This document shows positions 1 through 7,004 of a DNA stretch of 20,959 nucleotides, piece by piece (the stretch's first letter is position 1; the number at the start of each line of letters is the position of its first letter). Position numbers and translations under genes: made by a program. The DNA comes from a bacterium (lineage in GTDB: Bacteria; Bacillota_I; Bacilli_A; RF39; UBA660): contig JAQXHT010000067.1 of assembly GCA_029007415.1 (NCBI GenBank), positions 1 through 20,959 on the forward strand, read 5' to 3'. The notes under the pieces are model-generated. The model saw nothing but the letters and a program-made list of their open reading frames with translations. It was not told where the DNA came from and ran no database searches.

Positions 1-516
1 TTTTTCTTCTTCAACCAAAATACTAACATAATATTTATTAGCTAATTTACGAATAACAGCATTTTTTACATTACCAGGTATTTCTTTTAACTTATTATAA
101 CCTCTTATTTTTACCTCATTCAATTTTGGTAAAGTAATTAATCTTTTTTCTAGATTTATTTTAATGCTATATTCATTCGTATAAGTCTTAAAAAAATTGT
201 TAGTTTTATAAGACTTATTTTTATCTTTAGTTTTAAATCTTGGTGTTGCGGAATTATGTTTTCCAAGCCTTTTAAAAGCATTATCTAAATCAAAAAGACA
301 AGATGTTAAAGCAGAGCCATCTACTTCCTTAAGCCAAGGATATTCTAGTGAAAGTCTTGGAAGGTCTTTGATATAGCCATAACTTATTTTCTTTTGAAGT
401 ATTTTTTCAAGATAATAATTATAGACAAATCTAGTACATCCAAATGTCTTATTTATTAATATTTCTTGTTCTTTATTTGGATACAATCTAAAAACGTAAC
501 CTCTTAATACTCGCAC
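1..516 (-). CDS. tnpB: TnpB-type (OrfB) protein of an IS200/IS605-like element, N-terminal part
   Basis: The first 172 codons of a gene read on the minus strand run off the left window edge with no stop. The product begins MRVLRGYVFRLYPNKEQE and continues with NKTFGCTRFVYNYYL, SLEYPWLKEVDGSALTSCL and FDLDNAFKR, the typical start of the OrfB/TnpB family: an N-terminal helix-turn-helix region followed by the WED/REC-like part. These proteins are RNA-guided DNA nucleases encoded by IS200/IS605 and IS607 elements. The RuvC-like catalytic residues and the zinc finger lie in the missing C-terminal part, so activity cannot be judged. I chose the GTG start at 514-516 because it has an AGAGGTG ribosome site just upstream and a good promoter 34 bases further out. 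No tnpA is visible on its right side, so it may be a tnpB-only element. Confidence 0.88.
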   Translation of the reverse strand, partial: MRVLRGYVFRLYPNKEQEILINKTFGCTRFVYNYYLEKILQKKISYGYIKDLPRLSLEYPWLKEVDGSALTSCLFDLDNAFKRLGKHNSATPRFKTKDKNKSYKTNNFFKTYTNEYSIKINLEKRLITLPKLNEVKIRGYNKLKEIPGNVKNAVIRKLANKYYVSILVEEEK

Positions 517-549
517 TTTGAACACCTCTTTTCTTAAGTGATGCTCCCT

Positions 550-577
550 ATTATAACATAGAAAAGATGTTCGTCAA
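550..577 (-). promoter_or_regulatory. Promoter of the tnpB gene
   Basis: On the minus strand there is a -35 TTGACG (572-577), a 16-base spacer and a perfect -10 TATAAT (550-555) preceded by TG one base upstream (extended -10). It lies about 35 bases before the GTG start of tnpB. It is one of the best sigma-A-type promoters in the window. Confidence 0.7.
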
Positions 578-711
578 TGCAAATTTCAAATTTTTCACTG
601 GTATATTTTGACAAATAAATTGAAATGTTTCAAATAAAAATAGTAATAGCATTTACTTGCTTTTTGCCTAGCTTTCTTGTATTATATATAAGAAAGAAAT
701 TTCTAAAACAT

Positions 712-740
712 TTGCAATATACTACATTTTTTGGTAAAAT
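712..740 (+). promoter_or_regulatory. Promoter of rpsT
   Basis: A -35 TTGCAA (712-717), a 17-base spacer and a -10 TAAAAT (735-740) precede rpsT. Transcription would begin near 747, giving a leader of about 26 nt. This placement excludes the upstream in-frame TTG at 731, which lies inside the promoter. Confidence 0.65.
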
Positions 741-772
741 GTAAATGTTTAAACAAGAAGCGAGGTGAGATT

Positions 773-1048
773 ATGCCAAATATTAAAAGTGCTAAGAAGA
801 GAGTTCGTAGTAACGAAAGAAAAAGTGATGTAAATACTCTTGTAACTTCAAGTATGCGTACAGCAGTTAAAAACTGTGAAAAAGCTATCGTTGCAGGTAA
901 AAGTGAAGAAGCTAAGAAGTCTTTAAATATTGCTATTCAAAGAGTTGATAAAGCTTGCACTCACGGTTCAGTTCATAAAAACAAAGCTGCTCGTTTAAAA
1001 TCAAGATTAACTAAAGCAGTTAATAAAATGGAAGAAAAAGAAGCATAA
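773..1048 (+). CDS. rpsT: 30S ribosomal protein S20
   Basis: This is a 91-residue basic protein beginning MPNIKSAKKRVRSNERK, which is diagnostic of ribosomal protein S20, a primary 16S rRNA-binding protein of the 30S subunit. The length is normal for the family (about 85-92). The start is the ATG at 773, which has a GAGGTGAG ribosome site at 762-769 and gives the conserved N-terminus. An in-frame TTG at 731 would add 14 residues but overlaps the -10 box. The gene stands alone, is read from its own promoter, and converges on rfbD with a shared terminator. Confidence 0.97.
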   Translation: MPNIKSAKKRVRSNERKSDVNTLVTSSMRTAVKNCEKAIVAGKSEEAKKSLNIAIQRVDKACTHGSVHKNKAARLKSRLTKAVNKMEEKEA

Positions 1049-1073
1049 TTATTATTGTTATGCCTCTTTTTTT
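1040..1073. terminator. Bidirectional terminator between rpsT and rfbD
   Basis: A 9-base stem with one mismatch (GAAGCATAA at 1040-1048, TTATGCCTC at 1058-1066) and a 9-base loop is followed by seven T on the plus strand (1067-1073). On the minus strand it is followed by TTTTTCTT. It can therefore stop both convergent transcripts. The rpsT stop codon and the rfbD stop codon are the bases that pair with each other in the stem. Confidence 0.75.
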
Positions 1074-1918
1074 AGTTCACTTAAGTATCTTGATAATGCA
1101 TCTTCAACTGATGGTAATTTATTAAACCCAGTTGTTAATAACTTCTCTTTTGATAAAGAGGAGTTTTTTGGTCTTGGTGCTTGTTTTTTATTAATTATTT
1201 TTTGATATTCTTCAGTTGTAACATCTGTTACTTTAGTATCGGTATCTTTTAATATTAATCTTGCAAAATCAGCCCAGCTATAAATTCCTTCATTGGTTGC
1301 TTGATAAGTTCCATATTTAGAAGTTTCACTCATAGCAAATAATAATTTTGCCAAGTCATAAGTATAAGTCGGACTGCCAATTTGGTCACTGACAACTGTT
1401 AATTCTTTGTGAGTTTCAGCAAGTTTTAACATAGTTTTAACAAAATTATTACCATTAATGCCAAAAACCCAAGAAATTCTTACAATGAAATGTTTTTGGT
1501 AAGCTCGTACTAATTGTTCGCCTTCTAATTTAGTTTTTCCATAAATAGATTGTGGATTAGTTTTATCTTCTACTTCATAGACCCCGTTTTTTTCTCCATC
1601 AAAAACATAATCAGTACTAATATAAATAATTTTAGCATCTGTTTCTTTGGCTGCTAAGACCATATTTTCTGTACCAGTAACATTTACTTTATAGCATAAA
1701 TCCATATCTAACTCTGCTTGGTCTACTTTAGTATAAGCAGCACAATGAATAATAACATCTGGTTTAAATTCTTTCGTTTTCGCAAGAACCGTTTCTCTAT
1801 CAGTAATGTCAAATTCGCTACTTTTAGGTGCATAGATATCCTTAACACCATTCTCTTTTAGGACTTTTACAACATCATAGCCTAATTGACCAGTTATTCC
1901 TGTTACTAAATAACGCAT
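1058..1918 (-). CDS. rfbD: dTDP-4-dehydrorhamnose reductase (RmlD)
   Basis: This enzyme makes dTDP-L-rhamnose from dTDP-4-dehydro-L-rhamnose with NAD(P)H, the last step of the pathway. The 286-residue product has an N-terminal Rossmann fold with GITGQLG (residues 7-13), the short-chain dehydrogenase-like STDYVFDG (101-108), and the catalytic pair Y126 and K130 in YGKTK. The length is normal. It is the last gene of the surface polysaccharide operon. Its ATG shares one base with the rfbC stop (TAATG), so translation is probably coupled. It ends in the terminator shared with rpsT. Confidence 0.95.
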   Translation of the reverse strand: MRYLVTGITGQLGYDVVKVLKENGVKDIYAPKSSEFDITDRETVLAKTKEFKPDVIIHCAAYTKVDQAELDMDLCYKVNVTGTENMVLAAKETDAKIIYISTDYVFDGEKNGVYEVEDKTNPQSIYGKTKLEGEQLVRAYQKHFIVRISWVFGINGNNFVKTMLKLAETHKELTVVSDQIGSPTYTYDLAKLLFAMSETSKYGTYQATNEGIYSWADFARLILKDTDTKVTDVTTEEYQKIINKKQAPRPKNSSLSKEKLLTTGFNKLPSVEDALSRYLSELKKEA

Positions 1919-2478
1919 TAAAAGTCTACCTCTGTTTCTGCTAATGGTTTTCTTACCTTATCTTTTTCTGATAAAACTGGTTCGGTTATTCCATATTTTT
2001 CAAATTGCCAGTCGACATTAATTTCTTTATCACTCCAAAGGAAACCTCCTTCAGTGGTTGGACTGTAAGGATAATCTACCAAGTATTGAAATAAAGTATT
2101 ATCTTCAAGGGTTAAAAAACCGTGAGCAAATCCTTTAGGGATTAGTAACTGACGATGATTATTAGCCGTTAATTCAACACTTATCCATTCTTTGTAACTT
2201 GGTGAATCTTTTCGAAGATCAACAGCTACGTCTAAGACTGCTCCTTGCAAGCATTCAACTAGTTTAGCTTGCGCGGTATCACCCTTTTGATAATGTAAAC
2301 CACGTAAAGTTCCTTTTTTACTAAACGACCTATTTCCTTGAACTACTTTTGGTAAAACACTTCTAGCTTTATCCATTTTTTCATCACTATAAAACTCCAT
2401 AAAATAACCACGTTCGTCATTAAACACAGCTGGTTCTATGATATAACAATCTTTTAATTTAGTCTCTATTATTTTCAT
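1918..2478 (-). CDS. rfbC: dTDP-4-dehydrorhamnose 3,5-epimerase (RmlC)
   Basis: This enzyme epimerises C3 and C5 of dTDP-4-dehydro-6-deoxyglucose, the third step to dTDP-L-rhamnose. The product is a cupin-fold protein with the family sequences NDERGYF, GTLRGLHYQ (with the catalytic His), PKGFAHGFLTLED and the FQYLVDYPYSP region. The most likely start is the second of two ATGs (2478, 186 residues): GGAGG sits 6 bases before it, but directly abuts the first ATG at 2484. The gene overlaps the end of rfbA by about 20 bases and the start of rfbD by one, as expected for a tightly coupled operon. Confidence 0.94.
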   Translation of the reverse strand: MKIIETKLKDCYIIEPAVFNDERGYFMEFYSDEKMDKARSVLPKVVQGNRSFSKKGTLRGLHYQKGDTAQAKLVECLQGAVLDVAVDLRKDSPSYKEWISVELTANNHRQLLIPKGFAHGFLTLEDNTLFQYLVDYPYSPTTEGGFLWSDKEINVDWQFEKYGITEPVLSEKDKVRKPLAETEVDF

Positions 2479-3355
2479 TTTCATCCTCCATATAAATACT
2501 CATTAAGTGTTCACCATAGGTGTTTTTTTTCATTAATAATGCTTGTTCTTTTAATTTTTCTTTTGCTAACCATCCGTTTTTATAACCTATTTCTTCTGGA
2601 CAACAGATAGTTATATTTTGATGCTCTTGAATGGTTCCGACAAAGTTGGTTGCTGTTAATAAACTTTTAAAAGTTCCGGTATCAAACCAACCGTATCCTT
2701 CTTTTAGAGAGATTACTTCTAGCAAATCATCTTCAAGATATAAACGGTTAAGGTCGGTGATTTCTAGTTCTCCTCTTTTAGATGGTGTTAGTGTTTTTGC
2801 TCTTTTACTAACTCCTTTTGGGTAAAAGTATAGACCTGTGACGGCGTAGTTACTCTTTGGTTTGGTTGGTTTTTCTTCGATACTGATAGCCTTGCCTTCA
2901 TTATCAAACTCTACTACTCCAAATCTTTCTGGGTCATGAACATGATAACCAAAAACGGTTGCTTTCCCTTCTTTGGCTTTTGCAACTGCTTTAGCTAGTT
3001 CAGCTTTTAACCCTGCTCCATAGAAGATATTGTCACCTAGTACCATAGCGCAATCATCATCCTTAATAAACTCTTCACCAAGTATAAAAGCTTCGGCTAG
3101 ACCGTTTGGTGCTGGTTGAACTTTATAACTAAAGCTAACGCCAAATTTTTCACCATTTCCAAGTAGTTTTTCAAATCTTGGCAAGTCTTGTTCAGTAGAG
3201 ATGATTAGTATCTCTTTGATTCCTGCTTGCATTAGAACTGATAATGGATAATAAATCATTGGTTTGTCATAGATAGGCATTAGTTGTTTACTGGTTACTT
3301 CGGTTAGTGGATATAGTCTTGTTCCACTTCCACCGGCTAGAATTATTCCTTTCAT
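2459..3355 (-). CDS. rfbA: Glucose-1-phosphate thymidylyltransferase (RmlA)
   Basis: This enzyme joins glucose-1-phosphate and dTTP to give dTDP-glucose, the first step toward dTDP-L-rhamnose. The 298-residue product starts with the nucleotidyltransferase signature ILAGGSGTRLYPLT and SKQLMPIYDKPM (residues 5-33). It also has LGDNIFYG (D108, metal binding), IEEKP and GYGWFDTGTF. Length and motifs match the short RmlA family. An AAGGAGGA ribosome site lies before the ATG at 3355, inside the end of the glycosyltransferase gene, which it overlaps by four bases (ATGA). Confidence 0.97.
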   Translation of the reverse strand: MKGIILAGGSGTRLYPLTEVTSKQLMPIYDKPMIYYPLSVLMQAGIKEILIISTEQDLPRFEKLLGNGEKFGVSFSYKVQPAPNGLAEAFILGEEFIKDDDCAMVLGDNIFYGAGLKAELAKAVAKAKEGKATVFGYHVHDPERFGVVEFDNEGKAISIEEKPTKPKSNYAVTGLYFYPKGVSKRAKTLTPSKRGELEITDLNRLYLEDDLLEVISLKEGYGWFDTGTFKSLLTATNFVGTIQEHQNITICCPEEIGYKNGWLAKEKLKEQALLMKKNTYGEHLMSIYMEDENENNRD

Positions 3356-4221
3356 TTTTTAAATCCTCCTTTTAAAAATACTCTGATATAAATAGTCATT
3401 AATGTTAGGTTACTAGTAAATTTTAGTTTTCTAATTTCTTTCTCAGTAGCATAGTGATATTTTTTTTGAAAGTAACGTTGGCTGGTTTTGAGTATTTTAA
3501 ATTTATTAATGGTTCCAACGTTATGGTCTATACTTACTGAATGGTCGTGAATTATCAAAGCTTCATTACAAATAACTAAAGTATAACTACTATTTCTTAA
3601 TTTTTCGCCTAGGATATTTTCTTCATAATATAAGAAGACATTTTCATCAAAATAATTGACTCTTTTTAAAGCTTCACTTTTTATCATAAAGAAACAACCA
3701 GAGACTGCTTCTACATAAGAGTATTTGCCTTTATAATGGTCTTCATCATAAAACATATATTTTTTTTGAAATTTTTTACCGATTCCTGGTAAGTTGATTA
3801 GCACTTCTTCTTTGGCTGATGGTATTTTCCAACCTCTACTGATAGTATTTTCTTGGAAAACAACTGGGGAAGCGACGGCGACACGGCGCATTTTAAGAGC
3901 GGTTTGCAATATTTCGATTGTTTCTTCACTAGAAATAATTATGTCCGTATTAGAAAAAATTATGTCACACTTTGAAAAAAGTTCAATAGCTCTTTTGGCA
4001 CCAATATTCATTCCAGCGGAAAAACCTTTATTTTCCTTCGCTTGAATGACTTCTATGCGGTCATTTTCTAGTTTTTTTAATTCTTGATAAGAATCATCAG
4101 TAGAGGCATTATCAACAATTAGTATTTTACTGATTGATTGATAGTCTTTGACATTTGCTACTAATTTTTCTGCTAAGGCTTTAGTATTATAGTTGATTAT
4201 AACGAAAACTAAATCTCTCAA
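3352..4221 (-). CDS. GT2-family glycosyltransferase, probably rhamnosyltransferase-like
   Basis: This 289-residue protein has a GT-A fold of family GT2. It has VFVIINYNT at the N-terminus, the nucleotide-binding LIVDNASTDDS (residues 35-44), NKGFSAGMNIG (64-74), SNTDI (90-94) as the DXD-like metal site, and VSGCFFMIKSEAL and FLYYEEN further on. This pattern resembles WbbL-type rhamnosyltransferases; with rfbACD downstream, dTDP-rhamnose is the likely donor, but specificity is inferred from context. The start is a TTG at 4221 with AAGGAG a suitable distance upstream; it overlaps the preceding stop by four bases (TTGA). There is no clear transmembrane segment, so it probably works at the inner membrane face. 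Confidence 0.85.
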   Translation of the reverse strand: MRDLVFVIINYNTKALAEKLVANVKDYQSISKILIVDNASTDDSYQELKKLENDRIEVIQAKENKGFSAGMNIGAKRAIELFSKCDIIFSNTDIIISSEETIEILQTALKMRRVAVASPVVFQENTISRGWKIPSAKEEVLINLPGIGKKFQKKYMFYDEDHYKGKYSYVEAVSGCFFMIKSEALKRVNYFDENVFLYYEENILGEKLRNSSYTLVICNEALIIHDHSVSIDHNVGTINKFKILKTSQRYFQKKYHYATEKEIRKLKFTSNLTLMTIYIRVFLKGGFKK

Positions 4222-5486
4222 ATTAATTCTCCTTTCTTATCTTGAGCCGTTAATATTAATACTACTAAGATACTAACAGCTGGTGCCATAATGATATGTC
4301 CTGTAAAGAAGCTTAGTAAAATAGTCAAAAGAAAGGAAATTTGATAGGTTATCTTTTTATCGGAGTCTTTTGCCTTTTTATATCTTTCAAGGGCTTCTCT
4401 TATGAAGTAAAGATAGATTATTAAATAAATGATACTACCGATAATACCGTGTCTTAAGAAGATATCGACGTAGTCTATTTCAACAGTTTTAAGGCTTAAT
4501 TTATCGGTGCCATAACCTTCTATATAGCCGATTCCTCCGAGCTTTTCTAGAAGTGGTGCGCTATTATAGTAATTGACACTATTTTTCATAAATTTCAGTC
4601 TAGAACTGAAGATGAAGTGGTCGATTAATTCTTCACTTTTAAAAATATCGGTGATGTTATCTACTTCTAAGAAATCAAGATGAATTTTGATATTCTTATA
4701 AAATGTTGTTTTCGGTATTATTAGAAGAAGCGCAATAATAGTTATTAATGAGGCGAGACTTACACCTAAGACTTTTTTATAGTTCTTAATTTTCACCATT
4801 TTATATAGAAATACCAATAAGTAAATGGTTAAAATGATGATGAATGCTAAGAGTGGTGTTTTAGTTCCCATACTTAACAGGACATAGACGAGGATGGTGA
4901 CACCGAGCATTGTTTTGATAAAGTTGCTATCTTTATATAAGTTAAGAAAGAAAAATGGCATTAAGACAGAAATTATTCCTCCTACTTCATTGGCACTACT
5001 GAAAAAACCTAAGCTACCTTTTTTGGTAACTTCATAAGTATCAAACCCGATTCCTAAGAGTGAAGGGATAAAGATTCCTAATAGATAAGTAACTATGATA
5101 TAGGTAAAATATTTTTTAGGAATGATATCTAGTTTTTCTTCGAACATTGCCGAAAATGTTATTAATAGAAAGGGAAAGTAGAAAGTCTTGATAGTATTTT
5201 TTGCTTCATAAAGAATTGCTCCCATTCCTTTATCTAGTAGTACTATACCAAAGAAAAGTGCAATATAAACTATGAGAGAAAGACTAAACCCTTTATAGAG
5301 TTTCTTTTTCTTTCCTTTATAGATAAAGAATAAATACCATAAAGAGAAGATAAGGTACAAAACTCTTACGATAATTCCCATTGTTAAATCTATTTTTAAA
5401 CTATGCAGAGCGAAAGCTGTCAACATATCAAGAAAAGGATTACTTAGTAAAAAGGCTTTTACAATTAATTCTATTTTTTCTTTCAT
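4218..5486 (-). CDS. O-antigen polymerase/ligase-like polytopic membrane protein
   Basis: This protein of about 422 residues is dominated by hydrophobic helices, roughly ten or more. A large outward-type loop after the middle contains GGIGYIEGYGTDKLSLKTVEIDYVD, just before the last helices. This layout (helices, big late loop, FLRHGIIGSIIYL) is typical of Wzy polymerases and WaaL-like ligases, which join undecaprenyl-linked sugar repeats or transfer them. The preferred start is the ATG at 5486, with AAGAAGTGA upstream; a GTG at 5495 and an ATG at 5492 are in frame. It is followed directly by the glycosyltransferase with a four-base overlap. Polymerase and ligase cannot be told apart from sequence. 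Confidence 0.75.
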   Translation of the reverse strand: MKEKIELIVKAFLLSNPFLDMLTAFALHSLKIDLTMGIIVRVLYLIFSLWYLFFIYKGKKKKLYKGFSLSLIVYIALFFGIVLLDKGMGAILYEAKNTIKTFYFPFLLITFSAMFEEKLDIIPKKYFTYIIVTYLLGIFIPSLLGIGFDTYEVTKKGSLGFFSSANEVGGIISVLMPFFFLNLYKDSNFIKTMLGVTILVYVLLSMGTKTPLLAFIIILTIYLLVFLYKMVKIKNYKKVLGVSLASLITIIALLLIIPKTTFYKNIKIHLDFLEVDNITDIFKSEELIDHFIFSSRLKFMKNSVNYYNSAPLLEKLGGIGYIEGYGTDKLSLKTVEIDYVDIFLRHGIIGSIIYLIIYLYFIREALERYKKAKDSDKKITYQISFLLTILLSFFTGHIIMAPAVSILVVLILTAQDKKGELI

Positions 5487-5505
5487 AAGCATCACTTCTT
5501 TTTAA

Positions 5506-6042
5506 TTAGTGGTTAGGTTTACTACCAAATGCTTTTATTTTTTCTTTATTTAAAGTGAATTGTTTAGCAAGATTTTTATTTTTATATGATTTATCTTTCG
5601 TTACATCTTGTAAAAACCAAGTTGGAGCGACAAAGTTATTCGCTGCTTCTTCACTTTTAAACTCTACTTCTACTGTTGCTAGTCCTTCTAATACACTATG
5701 ATAGATATCTAGTTCTGCTATTAAATCACCTGTTAAAGGAATTAGATGTCTATCTTTTTCAATAAGATTAGTTGCTGGTGCTAGGTTTTCTGCTAGTCTT
5801 TTAAATTCTTTTTCTGGAATTTCTACTTCTATTTCAGTTCTTTTTAGAGTGGTTTCTCCATTCTTTTTAACGGTAAAATAGTAATTACTACTATTATTTG
5901 TTTCAACACTTCTTATTCTAACTTCCATAGTATCATCACTATAGATATAGCCTTGAGTTATTTTTTTAGTTGTGACATTTTCTAGGGTTGGTAGTGTATC
6001 TTTATCTACCAAAAATTTTCTTTCTATTTCTACATTTGCCAT
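5506..6042 (-). CDS. CYTH-domain triphosphatase
   Basis: This 178-residue protein has the CYTH signature ExExK near the N-terminus (VEIERKFLV, E5, E7, K9). Alternating charged strands of the triphosphate tunnel follow, including EVRIRSVE, YYFTVKKNGE, KRTEIEVEI, IAELDIY and TVEVEFKS. CYTH proteins bind and hydrolyse triphosphates such as inorganic triphosphate or thiamine triphosphate; a few are class IV adenylate cyclases. The substrate here is unknown. AGGAGGA lies a few bases before the ATG. It sits 14 bases after nfo and about 20 before the membrane protein gene, so it is co-transcribed with the polysaccharide genes without an obvious shared function. Confidence 0.9.
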   Translation of the reverse strand: MANVEIERKFLVDKDTLPTLENVTTKKITQGYIYSDDTMEVRIRSVETNNSSNYYFTVKKNGETTLKRTEIEVEIPEKEFKRLAENLAPATNLIEKDRHLIPLTGDLIAELDIYHSVLEGLATVEVEFKSEEAANNFVAPTWFLQDVTKDKSYKNKNLAKQFTLNKEKIKAFGSKPNH

Positions 6043-6056
6043 TTTGCATCCTCCTG

Positions 6057-6938
6057 TTAATTTTTTCTAATTTCTTCTAATAAATTTGTATTAAATTTTT
6101 TATTTCTAATCATTTCTATTTCATATTTATATGGTGGATAGATTTTATCGACGTATGGTGTTTCTAAGATTTTAGGAATGTTATCCAAACGATTATTATA
6201 AATAACTTTTAGTAAGGCTTCAAAGCCGATATGTCCTAGGCCGATATTTTCGTGTCTATCTTTATGTGCTGACCTTTCATTTTTACTGTCATTGATATGA
6301 AGACATTTTAATTTATCTAAACCGATTACTTCATCAAAGTTGTCTAAGACTTTATCAAAATCATTAAGATCATAACCAGCATCATTTATATGACAAGTAT
6401 CTAAACAAACACCAATTTTTTCTTTCTGATTGACTTTTTCAATGATACTAGCTATTTCTTCGAAAGTTCTTCCTACTTCTGTTCCTTTGCCAGCCATTGT
6501 TTCTAATAAAATCACTACTTTTTCATCGGTTTCTAAGACTTTATTTAAAGAATTAGCAATATTTTCTATTCCTTTATCTGGTCCACAACCAACATGGCTT
6601 CCAGGATGAAGAACTAAATAAGTAAAGCCGAGTGTCTCTACTCTTTTTATTTCTTCTTGCAAAAAACTAGTAGCAAAGCTTCTTTTTTCTTCATCATCTG
6701 TAGCTAGATTGATAATATAAGGAGCATGAACAATAACATTTTCTTTTTGAATATTATTTTCTCTCATTAACTTATCTGCTTCTTGTACATTTGCTAAATC
6801 GATGGGAAGTCTTTTGGTGTTTTGTGGTGCTCCTGTATAAAACATAAAGGTATTTGCTCCATAACTCAAGGCTTCCTTGACACTTCCTACTAACCCACTA
6901 TCCTTTTTATATCCTACATGACTACCTATTATTAACAT
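6057..6938 (-). CDS. nfo: Endonuclease IV (apurinic/apyrimidinic endonuclease)
   Basis: Endonuclease IV cuts DNA 5' of abasic sites in base excision repair. The 293-residue TIM-barrel protein starts IGSHVGYKKDSGL and carries the expected trinuclear zinc ligands: H71 (VHAPY), H111 (LHPGSH), E146 (LLETMAGKG), D180 and H183 (LDTCHINDAGYD), H214 (HINDSKN), D227 and H229 (KDRHENIGLG) and E259 (ILETP). All family motifs are present. TAGGAGGT precedes the ATG. It is the first gene of the minus-strand unit running to rfbD. Only about 30 bases separate it from the nifJ terminator, and I see no convincing promoter there, so it may depend partly on read-through from nifJ. Confidence 0.96.
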   Translation of the reverse strand: MLIIGSHVGYKKDSGLVGSVKEALSYGANTFMFYTGAPQNTKRLPIDLANVQEADKLMRENNIQKENVIVHAPYIINLATDDEEKRSFATSFLQEEIKRVETLGFTYLVLHPGSHVGCGPDKGIENIANSLNKVLETDEKVVILLETMAGKGTEVGRTFEEIASIIEKVNQKEKIGVCLDTCHINDAGYDLNDFDKVLDNFDEVIGLDKLKCLHINDSKNERSAHKDRHENIGLGHIGFEALLKVIYNNRLDNIPKILETPYVDKIYPPYKYEIEMIRNKKFNTNLLEEIRKN

Positions 6939-6968
6939 AAGCCTACCTCCTACTTAAGGATAGCAAAA

Positions 6969-6998
6969 ATAAAAAAAAAAGTCTACTTTTGTAGACTA
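6969..6998 (-). terminator. Rho-independent terminator of nifJ
   Basis: On the minus strand a perfect 7-base stem AGTCTAC / GTAGACT (6991-6997 and 6980-6986) with an AAAA loop is followed by an uninterrupted run of about ten T. It lies just after the nifJ stop. Confidence 0.88.
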
Positions 6999-7004
6999 AT
7001 TTCG

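Noticed and set aside
731..772. Extended rpsT start at the TTG at 731
   Set aside because: It lies inside the promoter -10 region, has no ribosome site, and the true S20 N-terminus begins at 773.
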